A stretch of DNA of 64,000 bases, taken from the NCBI GenBank assembly GCA_029204225.1, contig CM055111.1:7913099-7977098 (forward strand), read 5' to 3'. The notes beneath the pieces were generated by a model. The model was not told where the DNA came from, ran no database searches, and was given only the letters and a program-made list of their open reading frames with translations. Both the position numbers and the translations under genes were made by a program. The DNA comes from Diphasiastrum complanatum (Eukaryota; Streptophyta; Lycopodiopsida; Lycopodiales; Lycopodiaceae). Position 1 is the first letter of the stretch, and the number at the start of each line of letters is the position of its first letter. This document shows, one piece after another, positions 11,320-21,904 of this stretch.

Positions 11320-14300
11320 ATGGCTACAAATGGAGGCTACATGTTGGAAAGCAATGATAGGCTTACCTCCCTCAACTATTCTACTTGGAAAGTAAGGATG
11401 GAGTCTTTGCTTGAGATGAATGAGTTGATGGATATTGTTGTAGGTGTGGAGGAGAGACCTTTGGCACCTCAAGAACAATTGAGGTATGACAAGAGGGCAA
11501 AGAAAGCCCTTCACATGATCAAGATGAATGTGACAAATGAGCTTATCAAAGAGGTTGGTAAGTGCACATCATCTAGTGAAGCTTGGGAAGCCTTGAAGAA
11601 GGTTTATGAATCCAAGTCTACTTCTAGAGTGTTGACTTTAAGAAGGCAAATCTTTTCTTGTATGCAAAAGAAGAGTGAGAATGGACATGCTTTTGTTTTG
11701 AGAGTTAAAGCATTGAATGATGAGTTAGCATGCATTAATGATGGCATAAATAATGAGGAGCTTGTTCAAGTGATTCTCAATGGCTTGTTGGATGATCATG
11801 CTAATCTTGTTCAAAGTTATGCTATCCAAAAATGTTTACCAAGTGTTGGAGACTTGCAAGAGGTCTTGTTGGCTGAAGAATTCAGGTTGCAAGCAAGAGT
11901 GGGAGCATCTTCTACATCTCAAGGAGGAGAAGAGGAGGCAATGTTCTCTAAAGGCAAGTTCAAGGGCAAAGGTAAAAGCAATTGGTCTAAAGGGCAAGAC
12001 CAAGGTGAGCACTCTACTTTTGGCAAAAAGAAGGATAGATCTAAGCTAAAATGTTTCTATTGTGGAGTCAAAGGGCATTTTGCTAGTGATTGTTTTAAGA
12101 AAAAGAGGGATCAAGGGGAAAAGCAAACCAATCTAACTATTGATGAGGGTGGGGATGAGCTTCTTTCAAATGATGCTTTTGTTATGTCATCTTGCTTGTT
12201 GGCTAATCATGGAGACATTGATCCTTGGTGGATTGATAGTGGAGCCACTTCTCATATGACATATCATAAAGAGTATTTTTCATCTTTAATGGCATTTGAT
12301 GGTGATAGGAAGGTAATCTATACCGCAAATGATGGTGAGTGTGCAATCAAGGGGATTGGCACAATTCCTATTTCACTTTCTACAAATAGGAATATAGAAT
12401 TGAAAGATGTTTTGCTCATTCCATCCATTACCAAGAACTTACTTAGTGTAAGCCAAATGCTTGACAAAGGATTCAAAGTTGAGTTTGATGGTGATGCTTG
12501 CTTGATCAAAAAGGGGTGTAGTATCATTGCAAAAGGGAAAAGGCAAGGGAAATTGTTCAAGCTTGATGCATGTGTTGTTGCTAACCAAGTTGGATGCATG
12601 GCAAATGAACAAATGTCAATTCAAGAGGTATGGCATAAAAGGATGGGACATCTCAACTACAAGGCCTTGGAGGTAATAGCCAAAAAGGAGGTAGTAAGGG
12701 GACTTCCCAAGTCTCTTACTTGCTTGAATCATGTTTGTGAAGAATGTGCTTTGTCTAAATCACATAGATTGCCATATACTAGATCTATATCTAGATCTAA
12801 GATGCCTTTTTCTCTCTTGCATTCGGATATTCATGGTGTTACTACAATTAGCAATGGAGGTGCTAAGATGTATGTAACTTTCATTGATGATTTTAGTAGA
12901 TTTTGTTGGGTTTATCTACTAAAGAGCAAGGATGAGGTGTTTGATGTGTTTGTCAAGTTCAAAGTTGCTATTGAGACTCAATTTACAACCAAAATCAAAT
13001 GCTTGAGGAGCGACAATGGTGGTGAATACATTTCTAACAAATTCAAAGCCTTTTGCGATGAGCATGGGATCAAGAGGGAGTACACATGTCCAAGAACACC
13101 ACAACAAAATGGAGTGGCCGAGAGGAAGAATAGAACCTTGTGTGAGAGTGCAAAGGCAATGAGATTGAATGCTAATCTTCCTAAACCTTTTTGGAGTGAT
13201 GCTTTGTTGTGTGCAAATTTCCTATGCAATAGATGGCCAAGTGTTGTATTGGAAGGAAAAACCCCTTTTGAAGCTTTGTTTGGTACGAAGCCTAATGTCA
13301 AGTTTCTAAGAACTTTTGGATGTATTTGCTACTTCAACATTACTCTTGATGATAGAACTAAGGAGGATCCATCTTCAAGAAAGGGCATTTTTGTTGGTTA
13401 TAGTGAAGTAAGCAAAGCATATAGGATTTATGTTCCTTCAATCAAGAAAGTGTTCACAAGTAGGGATGTCATTTTTGATGAAGGTAACATTCCAAAAGTT
13501 GTTTCAAGTGATGATGGTGTTGTTGCAACTAATGTGCTTGATGACAATGGAGTTGATGACACATTGGATGTGGATGTTGAAGAAGCCTCTTCAAGTCAAA
13601 TTCCAAGGAGAACTCCAAGGCATAAAGTGAAACCCTCAAGGCTCACTTATGATGGCAAAGGTAAGCAAGTGGTGGATGGATCCAACTATGCTTTCCTAAC
13701 TTCTTTTGATGTACCTTCATGTGTAGATGAAGCAAGGCAAGAAGAGGAATGGATCCAAGCAATGGATCTTGAGTTTGAAGCACTTATGAAGAACAACACA
13801 TGGAGATTGGTGGAGCTTCCAAAGGGCAAAAGTGCAATTGGATGCAAATGGATCTTCAAGGTAAAGACAAATCAAGATGGATCTATCAACAAGTTGAAGG
13901 CAAGGTTGGTGGCTAAAGGTTATGCTCAAGAGCATGGCATTGACTATGAGGAAACCTTTGCACCCGTGGCAAAGATGGTGAGCATAAGAGTAATCATTTC
14001 CCTTGCAACTCTTTATGGATGGGATCTTTGGCAATTAGACATTTCTAATGCTTTCTTGAATGGTGATCTTGAAGAGGAATTCTACATGGAGCAACCCGAG
14101 AGCTATGTTTCTCATAGCAAGCCTAATCATGTGTGTTTTCTACAAAAAAGTTTGTATGGTCTTAAGCAAGCACCAAGGAGTTGGTATGCTAGGCTTAACT
14201 CTTTTCTACTTTCTCAAAACTTCACTATGAGTGAGTATGATCATTCACTTTACTTTAGAATTAGTGCTAATGATGTTACAATCCTTCTAATTTATGTGGA

Positions 14301-15270
14301 TGACATTATTTTAAGTGGAGGGAACAAGGAAGATATAGAAGATATCAAGAAAGCACTAAAAAAGGAATTTGAAGTGCATGATCTTGGTCTTTTGAGCTAT
14401 ATCTTAGGAATAGAAGTAATTAGAACTTCTCAAATCACTTTTATTTCACAAGAGAAGTATGCTATTTCTATTCTCAATAGATTTCATATGGTAGATGCAA
14501 ATCCTATTGATACACCTATGGAATCACATGTAAAGCTAACTATAAGAGGTAATGAAAGATCCTTCGAGGACATTACTCTCTATAGGAAGCTAATAGGTTC
14601 TCTTATATATCTAACCATCACAAGACCTGATTTATCTTATTGTGTTGGTAGATTAAGCCAATTCATGCAAGATCCTAGCATAGAACATTGGAAACTAGGA
14701 AAGAGGATCTTGAGATACATCTCGGGAACAAAAGATTTTGGCATTGTTTATAGAGGCTCATCACCTAACTTATTTGGTTTTTCAGATTCAGATTTTGCAG
14801 GAGACCTTATGGATAGAAAATCCATAAATGCACATGCTATTTTCATAGGTGATGGAGCTATCTCATGGATGTCGAAGAAACAAGCAACTATATCACTTTC
14901 TTCTAGTGAGGCCGAGTACAAAGCTTTGACATCATGCACAAAGGAGATGGTGTGGATCAAGAGGATGATTATGGAGCTTCATTTGCTGGATTTTTCAGAG
15001 AGTCCAATCATCTTTTGTGACAACCTTTCAGCCCAAAGTCTAGCAAGCAATCCGGTTTTCCATGCAAGGAGCAAACATATCGAGGTGGCTTACCATTTTG
15101 TGAGAGAACAAGTGTTGGCAAAAGAGATCAAGCTTGAACATGTCCCATCAAAGGAATGTGTGGCTGATATCTTTACCAAAGCATTGGGAAAGGACTTATT
15201 TTTCAAGCATAGAACAAGTCTTGGTGTACTTTCTAAATCTATGCTAAAACTAGTTGAAGAGGGAGTGTGA
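11320..15270 (+). CDS. Intact copia gag-pol polyprotein (1316 aa)
   Basis: A single uninterrupted ORF with all copia domains in the usual order. Gag (UBN2/DUF4219-like) occupies about residues 1-230, with the zinc knuckle CFYCGVKGHFASDC at 245-258. The protease active site DSGA is at 306-309. The integrase has the GAG-pre-integrase/zinc region from about 437 (VWHKRMGHLNY) and catalytic D503, D565 and E601 (D-35-E spacing between the last two). RT has YVDD at 992-995, and RNase H covers about 1170-1300. Domain order PR-INT-RT-RH defines Ty1/copia. The ATG at 11320 is the first in a frame matching the related gag at 18273 (MATSGGFMLESNDRL). The TGA stop (15268-15270) lies inside the 3' LTR, so the PPT is translated. 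Confidence 0.97.
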   Translation: MATNGGYMLESNDRLTSLNYSTWKVRMESLLEMNELMDIVVGVEERPLAPQEQLRYDKRAKKALHMIKMNVTNELIKEVGKCTSSSEAWEALKKVYESKSTSRVLTLRRQIFSCMQKKSENGHAFVLRVKALNDELACINDGINNEELVQVILNGLLDDHANLVQSYAIQKCLPSVGDLQEVLLAEEFRLQARVGASSTSQGGEEEAMFSKGKFKGKGKSNWSKGQDQGEHSTFGKKKDRSKLKCFYCGVKGHFASDCFKKKRDQGEKQTNLTIDEGGDELLSNDAFVMSSCLLANHGDIDPWWIDSGATSHMTYHKEYFSSLMAFDGDRKVIYTANDGECAIKGIGTIPISLSTNRNIELKDVLLIPSITKNLLSVSQMLDKGFKVEFDGDACLIKKGCSIIAKGKRQGKLFKLDACVVANQVGCMANEQMSIQEVWHKRMGHLNYKALEVIAKKEVVRGLPKSLTCLNHVCEECALSKSHRLPYTRSISRSKMPFSLLHSDIHGVTTISNGGAKMYVTFIDDFSRFCWVYLLKSKDEVFDVFVKFKVAIETQFTTKIKCLRSDNGGEYISNKFKAFCDEHGIKREYTCPRTPQQNGVAERKNRTLCESAKAMRLNANLPKPFWSDALLCANFLCNRWPSVVLEGKTPFEALFGTKPNVKFLRTFGCICYFNITLDDRTKEDPSSRKGIFVGYSEVSKAYRIYVPSIKKVFTSRDVIFDEGNIPKVVSSDDGVVATNVLDDNGVDDTLDVDVEEASSSQIPRRTPRHKVKPSRLTYDGKGKQVVDGSNYAFLTSFDVPSCVDEARQEEEWIQAMDLEFEALMKNNTWRLVELPKGKSAIGCKWIFKVKTNQDGSINKLKARLVAKGYAQEHGIDYEETFAPVAKMVSIRVIISLATLYGWDLWQLDISNAFLNGDLEEEFYMEQPESYVSHSKPNHVCFLQKSLYGLKQAPRSWYARLNSFLLSQNFTMSEYDHSLYFRISANDVTILLIYVDDIILSGGNKEDIEDIKKALKKEFEVHDLGLLSYILGIEVIRTSQITFISQEKYAISILNRFHMVDANPIDTPMESHVKLTIRGNERSFEDITLYRKLIGSLIYLTITRPDLSYCVGRLSQFMQDPSIEHWKLGKRILRYISGTKDFGIVYRGSSPNLFGFSDSDFAGDLMDRKSINAHAIFIGDGAISWMSKKQATISLSSSEAEYKALTSCTKEMVWIKRMIMELHLLDFSESPIIFCDNLSAQSLASNPVFHARSKHIEVAYHFVREQVLAKEIKLEHVPSKECVADIFTKALGKDLFFKHRTSLGVLSKSMLKLVEEGV
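15256..15265 (+). other. Polypurine tract
   Basis: GAAGAGGGAG directly before the 3' LTR, where plus-strand cDNA priming is expected. It overlaps the last codons of the gag-pol ORF. Confidence 0.85.
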
Positions 15271-15918
15271 AAAATTGTCAACTAGTAGTATTTTCCTAAC
15301 TTGAGATTTTGTAGGCCTATGGCCAAATAAAAGTTAGAGATAGGTTCATACATGTATGTAGAGGCCCAAAGTATGTGTACACTACTTTTGAGGTCACATT
15401 AATTAGAGGAGGTCGAGTGTGGAGCTCTTCTATTGGCTCATAATTTGGTGCATTCTTATTTGACCAAATTTCTAGGTATATGGGTGAATCCTATTGGACC
15501 CCAATTTTAGCCTATCATAAGACAAGTGGCCAAGAGGCACTATGGCTGCTATAAATAGCCATCTCCACGAGTATGTACACATCTCATTTTCATTCTATTG
15601 AATGAATGTTATGCTCTTTGAAGGTCCATCTTCTTCTCTCTCACTTTTTTGTTCATATCTTGCATTCTAGCCACTAGAATTGTGATTTCTTTGTTGCTAT
15701 GGCTTCACACGTGTGAAATGCAGGTTGTAGGCTCTGAAGTACGGACAGGGACAGCAAGTTTCTGTTTGTGGAAGCTTATGATCAGATTTTGATGTTTAGT
15801 TGATGTTTAGTATGCTTAACATCACAATTTCTATCATTTTTTCAATCTAGATGTGCATAACTTCCATGGCCAAGATCTTTATGAAACTTTAGCATCTTTT
15901 GGATCTGAGTTTTTCACA
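15266..15918 (+). repeat. 3' LTR of the intact copia element
   Basis: The same 653 bases as the 5' LTR, with one visible substitution (T at 15456). It is followed by the TTATT duplication at 15919-15923. Confidence 0.97.
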
Positions 15919-17898
15919 TTATTCTCTGTTTTTGGATGCTTTTAGCATTGTATCAAAAACCCATTCACGAGAGCATTTTGAAGGTAAAGGCTCCAAAGGT
16001 TTGTCGTTCTCCAATGCCTTTCTTCTTCGATTGATATTTCTTCTTCGTTTCAATGTTATGTTTCTTTCCTTTTTGGCTTCTTCATACCTTGAAATCCACT
16101 TTTCCATTTGTCCACAATTATATGATATAAATGTGTCAATTTTCTTTTTTAATTGAGGTGAAAGTCTTTTTTGCACACCATTTCCTTGTGGTATTTCACC
16201 CTTAACATGTTCATCTGCTTCTTCACACCACATTTTTGGACTTGCAGGATGCAATTGGGAGATTATTTCGGTGATATAAAACAAAGATTCTTGTACAAGC
16301 CAACTTTCTGCAATGCTACCTTCTGGCCTTGCCTTTTTCTCACAAAGCCTTTCAAAACTTTCAAAAAGCGCTCAAGGTAGAACATCCATCTCGTGTGCAC
16401 AGGTCCTACAATTGATACTTCTTCGACCAAATGCACTAGAAGATGAACTTGTATATCCAAAAAGGAAGTTGGAAAATCTCTTTCCAACAAACATACCATT
16501 TCGATCATTTGGATTTTCGTGGAATCCAATTCACTATTTTTTATTTCTTTTGAGGAAATCCACCTGCAAGATTGATAGTACATTAGATTGTTTAACACAT
16601 AAAAAAATTGAAATAACACATATTTATACAAGTGCTTAAAAAAATATACAAACCTGATCATTGATGACAAATTGTAAAGCACATTTCGTACGTCATCGTT
16701 GAAGAGACCTCAAATAGAAAGTGAAAATATGAATTGCAGCATCTTATGCCAATCATGTGATTTCAATTGAATTAATTTACCATCTTTGGTAAATGACTTG
16801 CATAAAGAATGTGCATAGCATGTTGGAGTTCTCATTTGTTTTATGACATGTTTAACATATGAGAGTTGCTCTTTTGTAAGAATCCACGACACGCTAAGTA
16901 GAATCTCATCTCCACCTTCGGTGTATTGAACTGAATCTTTCAAGAGTCATCACAATGTTGTTGCAAGAAGACACTTGAAGGAACGAAACCTTCAGTTCCT
17001 CAGTTGTTGACTCTCACGTCTTGTACACCAACAGAGGCTCGACAAAGCAGAAGAAGAAAGGCCCGAAGTCATCGACAAAAGATTAGAAGCTGACACAACG
17101 TCACAAGGGCAGTCGAATCCAAGAGGGTCTTTTCACATCGGCCGCTTGTAGATCTTTACGAGCTGCAGAGTTGTCTTTTATGCCAATGATGTGGTTCCAT
17201 AAGGATTCACTGACATTTTTGAATATGTGCATAGGATCCAATAGATGGTTTATCAATAAATTTCTCCAATAGGGTAGTTTATGAAAAATAGACAACCGTT
17301 TCATACCATCAATGGATTCATTCCATAAGAATTAACATCGTGATGTTTAAGCCATTCACCATGCCATTCCGCTACTCCCATGCGTGGAGGTGGTGGTGTA
17401 GCTAGAGGATTATCTCCTCGCCCTCCAAAAAATCGCCTATTCAACCTTCGAAAAGGATGATCAGGTGGAAAGTATTTGCAATAATTTTCGTAGACCACTT
17501 TTTTTAACATATTTGTGCTATGTCGACCCTCCAAAAGTGGTCCACAAATATAACATGCATTGTAACCCGATGTGGTTAAACCTGCATAGTTCATAACCAA
17601 ATTAAACATAAGCTTAGTTAAATATACTCAAATGTTATATCCTAAAACGGATTAGATTCATTATATAGATACCTGAACATTCACTTAAATCGGGGTAATC
17701 ATGCATTGTCCAAATCAAAACTCCACGAACAACGAAGTTCCATTGTTGTAAAGGTCTCGAGATGTCGTAAGCGTGAATACCATTCCAAAAAATGCACAAT
17801 TCATCGACCAAAGGTGCAAGATACACATCCATGTTCTTGTCCTTGTACTTTCCTGGAATCAATAAAGCCAATAACAAGAGTCCCATTTTAATACTCAA
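15919..17898 (-). pseudogene. CACTA transposase TNP2, middle and C-terminal part
   Basis: Reading from 17898 downwards: LLIPGKYKDKNMDVYLAPLVDEL and VLIWTMHDYPDLSECSG (17898-17635); GYNACYICGPLL, HDVNSYGMNPLMV and LLDPMHIFKNV (17609-17101); LKSHDWHKMLQF (16943-16710); then the DUF4218 region with LLERDFPTSFLDIQVHLLVHLVEE and GPVHTRWMFYLERFLKVLKGFVR (16682-16263), and a tail to 15919. These are TNP2 (transposase family tnp2) signatures; the protein cuts CACTA ends. Frames break several times. The N-terminal third is missing at 17898, where a copia gag begins. The gene is also interrupted by the copia insertion at 15919 and resumes at 9893. Confidence 0.85.
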
Positions 17899-18273
17899 GC
17901 ATGAGTACTCTCTTCCTTCTTTTGTAAACTTTGAAAGATTTGCCTCCTAAGACTAAGTACTCTTGATGTAGACTTGGATTCATAAAGCTTCTTCAAAGCT
18001 TCCCAAGCCTCCAAAGATGATGATGTGCACTTACCAATGTCCTTGATAAGTTCATTGGTAACATTCATCTTAATCATGTGTAGAGCCCTTTTGGCCCTCT
18101 TATCATACCTCATTTGATCTTGTTGAGTTGCTGGTCTCTCCTCCAAACCTACAACAATATCCAAAACATCATTCATCTCAAGAAGTGATTCCATTCTCAC
18201 TTTCCACAATGACTAGTTACTTGAGATAAGCCTATCATTGCTCTCCAGCATAAATCCACCACTTGTAGCCATG
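17895..18273 (-). pseudogene. Truncated copia gag, relative of the intact element
   Basis: Starts with MATSGGFMLESNDRL at 18273, almost the same as the intact gag-pol at 11320. One in-frame TAG follows (near 18214), then an open stretch from WKVRMESLLEMND to KKEESTHA ending at the junction with the CACTA gene near 17895. Only about 125 codons of gag remain; all of pol is gone. Confidence 0.9.
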
Positions 18274-19421
18274 TTGAAGTGACATGATCTTCTTCTTTCA
18301 ATCTGTTCCAATGCACAAAAGCGCTCTCTTGAATGTCAACAAATGATCTCAAGAAGAAATCACAAAGATATGCACTTCAAACTAGAAAATCAACACATAG
18401 AATAGTGAAATCTTGATCAACCTATGATCTATTCTTAATCTAATGATTCTTTCCACTTCCTAAGATTGAAATACACTCAAATGAAGTTCAGTAACCTCAC
18501 AAAATAGATATCCAATCAAAATTAGGGTTTTGAAAACATCACAGAAAATTGAATATCTCAAATTCTACATGCAATTTCTAAAAACTTGATATATCATCTT
18601 GTAGACTCCAATGAGACCTTCCTAATGCACCAGAAATCATCTTATTTCAGTAAACCAAGTGTGAAACCGAAATTGATCAAGTATATAACCCTATATTGAG
18701 TTTTGACCTACAAAGGATCAATTCTACACATGCAAAAATGCTGATTTTTGAGTAGAAATCAGTCTAGCTTGCTCTAGCATTGGTAACTCCTCCAAATCCT
18801 TGCTAAAGATGGCTGATCCTTTCATAACCTGAAACACAATAGCTCTGATACCCTGTGAAGGATTTTAGATTATTCAAGATCCAATCCATGTCCCTGATCT
18901 TTGGTTACAAAAAGGAGCATTAGAGAAAATATGGGCCCAAAGAGGGCCCTATAAGAAATGCCATGTAGGAGAGAGAAACATAAGTATAAAGTAATTATAA
19001 TATCATTTTCTAACTTCTTTACGCATCTGCCCGCACTACTTTCCATGTAAATGAATGCACCTTAGTTTAGTCACATCAAACTTCATTGGTGCATTTCGAT
19101 CCATGCGTATCTCATATTTGTCTCTTGTTAAAGATCTGGATGTGCTCAACAGAAAGGTCCGAAGCAACAAGAGAAAAAGACTGGTAATATATGTGATCTA
19201 TCATCCAAAGGAGGTCATCGAAAAAGACAAATCTATACATTCAAGTAAGTTGTAGATTATTTGGTATTGAATATTGCTTGAGCTTTTCGATTCATTCATA
19301 ATCACTAATTCTGGTATTTATTCATTTCAACTTTTTGTTGATTTGCTTATTATATACTGCTATGAATACTATGAGTGTCCTAATTTCTTCTGACATTTTC
19401 ATGAACATTATGTTTGCAATA
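18274..19421 (-). repeat. Leader, PBS and probable LTR of the truncated copia element
   Basis: The leader 18274-18841 resembles the leader of the intact element (both have a run reading ATCACAAAGAT or its complement near the gag start). A PBS (GGTATCAGAGC on the minus strand, 18842-18852) is followed on the plus strand by TGTGAAGG from 18854, the expected LTR edge. The far LTR edge is not found before the CACTA terminus at 19422. A small ORF at 19055-19255 has no recognisable product. Confidence 0.6.
18842..18853 (-). other. Primer-binding site of the truncated copia element
   Basis: The minus strand reads GGGTATCAGAGC, one base off the standard TGGTATCAGAGC. It lies about 570 bases upstream of the gag start, the same spacing as in the intact element (about 600). 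Confidence 0.8.
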
Positions 19422-19970
19422 CACTACAACACCCACCACACTTTGCGACGTGTTTTGCGACGTGAATCGCGAGCTTAATTTTTTTTTAATTCATCGCGGA
19501 CGTCGAAAAAACACATCACTATAAGGTTGTCGGAATCCGACAACTTTAAAACGCGTCGCAGTCTGACAAGCACAACGTGCCGGATTTCAGAACAAAAAAT
19601 CTCGATGACAGGAATCTGTTTCGAAGTGGACGTCACAATGCGACGTCTAACGTGGATGTCACAACAACGTCTGACGTGGACGTCCAAAGATGTCACAAAA
19701 GAAGTGACGTGGATGTCGCATTGCGACTACTGAAAGCCTATCGGATTCTGACGTTTGTAAACACAGAATGATGCTAAAATTTCCCTGACGGATGTCCGAC
19801 ATGTCCAGACGACGTATACTTGGATGTCGGATTTCAACATCCCAGATAGTTGTCAAAATCCGACGTCTGTTAACAGAATGATAAAAAAAAAGGTCCGACG
19901 TGTGTCCGACCTCTATCTGACGTGTTTGGACGTCGGATTCTGACGTCCCAAATTAGGTTAAAAAAAATAA
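19422..19970 (+). repeat. CACTA transposon terminus and subterminal repeat array
   Basis: CACTACAACACCC at 19422 matches the CACTA-type terminal inverted repeat. For the next 540 bases short motifs recur in both orientations: GCGACGTG, GACGTC, GGACGTC, TCCGAC and GTCGGA. Such arrays are the TNPA-binding subterminal regions of CACTA elements. ORFs on both strands in this stretch (for example 19475-19856) are by-products of the repeats. The opposite terminus was not found. Confidence 0.75.
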
Positions 19971-20639
19971 AAAAATGCGTAAAAAACAGCGCACACATTT
20001 TTATCGGGTTGTTCTTGGAGTTGAGTTCTTGGAGAAGCGATGTTCGTGAATTGTTTTTAAAACAATATTTTTGAGTTGCATTCCAACATTTGGATCAAAC
20101 AACAAACTAAGCATGAGATACTTTTCATTTTATATTTTATTGCATTACTTCATGTCCATTATGAATGACAATACTTTATTGCATTGCTTTGTTTGCATCA
20201 TAAATCTCATTTGGATTTCTATATATGATATTGATTGTTGTTTTGAAATCCGACATTGTACATGGTTTTAATTTCTTAGTTGGTTATTACGTCAATCCAC
20301 ATCTCTAAATTTGACATTGCAATTTTAAAAAAAAGAACATTGCACATATAAAAGCAATGACAATATAGCACGATCATTTGCAATAATAATAGTTTCATAA
20401 TATGAATCAATGTATTACAAAATTGGTGTTTTAATGTCGCACGAGTCTTTCTAGATCTAACATCAACTAAAATTTATAACTCTAATCTACTCGTCGTCGT
20501 CGTGACATCCAGTATGCATGAACACAAGCAAACAAACTACATTAATATTTAACTCTTGATCATATTAAATTAAATAAAATTGACGTCATAATACAAACCA
20601 CATTAGTATGAATACAAAAACTAGTACTTACATTTGGAG

Positions 20640-21481
20640 GATGACTCTCGCTCTTTAGTTTGTCGACTAATGCGTCGTACGATTCCCTATAGGCAAATTC
20701 GTATTCCTTCTTAGTTGGCAGACGTCCATAGTCCGCCAACTATCCATGCATTCAATTTAAGTTGAAATTGATTTAGGGCTACGTTGGAGCAACTAGTCAT
20801 AATGCATATTAAAAAATAAAAGCATATGAAATCAAAGATAAACTATAAGAGTAGTGTAAGTTCACTTACCATGCTTGCTTGCAATCTCGCCTTTCCACTC
20901 GAGCCCAACCTAGGATTGCCTATCCCATGCATCCTAGCGGTCGTAGCATCTTTCTGAATCTTGTATTTATCTGGTGTTCGTTCATCTGCTTGTACATGGT
21001 TCCAATCATTTCTAGAACACCAGGAGGACTTGGATTGCTCGTCTCTATAAGCTCGTCGTGCCATATCACGACGATGCCTAATCCATAAGCTCATATGGTT
21101 ATGGATTTCCTTCTCCTCGAATTTCTCTTCTTGTTGGAATTCATCACGAAGGGTACCAATAACCTGTCATTTATCGGCGACAGGTTGTTCGGACCATTTA
21201 CTAAATAATTTGTCGCCAAAATGGCGTTGGCATAAAGAATAGAGTCGGTCCAAAACCACCCTCCCTTTTCTATTAGCAATTATATTGCCTTGAGGATCCA
21301 CGTCATAATAAGTATTTGTGGATGACTCTTCAGTGGGGACAAGAGCCACGGCCGCTTGTGAGGGACCACCCTCATCTCGGCTAAGCATACTTTGCAATTG
21401 TGTTTTTTGCTCAAGAGTTAATAGTTCATATAAATTTTTTATATAGTCTCCCGAGCTTTCACCACTGCCTGACCCCGACAT
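20640..21481 (-). pseudogene. CACTA TNPA/Transposase_24-like gene
   Basis: From an ATG at 21481 the frame reads MSGSGSGESSGDYIKNLYEL, then RKGRVVLDRLYSLCQRHFGDKLFSKW. An in-frame TGA (near 21167) interrupts it. The same frame continues through LRDEFQQEEKFEEKEI, HRRDMARRAYRDEQSK, KDATTARMHGIGNPRLGSSG and, after a gap, LADYGRLPTKKEYEFAYRESYDAL. The layout resembles the plant En/Spm accessory transposase (Transposase_24) that binds subterminal repeats. It points toward the CACTA terminus at 19422. One stop apart, it is well preserved. The family assignment is by resemblance only. Confidence 0.5.
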
Positions 21482-21904
21482 GATTACTACATTCATAAAC
21501 ATACAATACATTACAATAAATTCTAATATATTGAAATGAAGTAAAAAAAAAAAAAACGATTACAGAACTTTAATGCATATTAGAATGGGACTTTCATACT
21601 TGTGTTAACAAAAGAAGAGAGATATTCGTGTAGAGCTCGAGCCTACACCAAGATGCAAAAGAATCATATAAGCGACAATGTATAAGAAAAGTACTATCTA
21701 AAAAGTAAAACATTAGAATCATACAATAATTTTTATGTTATTTGTGTTTTGTACTTGTGCATATATGCAGTTTATCACAATGAGATGAATTACATTCAGA
21801 TCAGTCTAGCGATGAAGACACTACTCAAGTTAACAGGGTAAGTAATAAACATGCATGTTTTTTTTGTTCATAAAAATTTTGTTATTATAAATTAAAATAT
21901 TGTG

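Larger units (their letters stand above)
10057..15918 (+). mobile_element. Complete, apparently young Ty1/copia retrotransposon (5862 bp)
   Basis: All structural parts are present: 653-bp LTRs (10057-10709, 15266-15918) with TG...CA ends, the 5-bp TTATT duplication, a tRNA-Met-type PBS (10710-10721), a leader of about 600 nt, one intact gag-pol ORF (11320-15270) and a purine-rich PPT (15256-15265). Reading the two LTRs side by side shows one difference (C at 10247, T at 15456), which implies recent insertion. It is inserted in a CACTA TNP2 gene on the opposite strand. A truncated relative lies at 17895-18853. The intact ORF and near-identical LTRs make it a candidate for a still-mobile element; transcription is not shown. 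Confidence 0.97.

Noticed and set aside
12318-15281. Minus-strand ORFs within the intact copia element
   Set aside because: Shadows of gag-pol in other frames with no recognisable domains.
19475-19856. Overlapping ORFs in the CACTA subterminal region
   Set aside because: Their Asp-Val and Arg-His rich products reflect the GACGTC-type repeats.
19422-19970. CRISPR-like array
   Set aside because: The repeats are short, in both orientations and irregularly spaced; they fit CACTA subterminal motifs in a plant nucleus.
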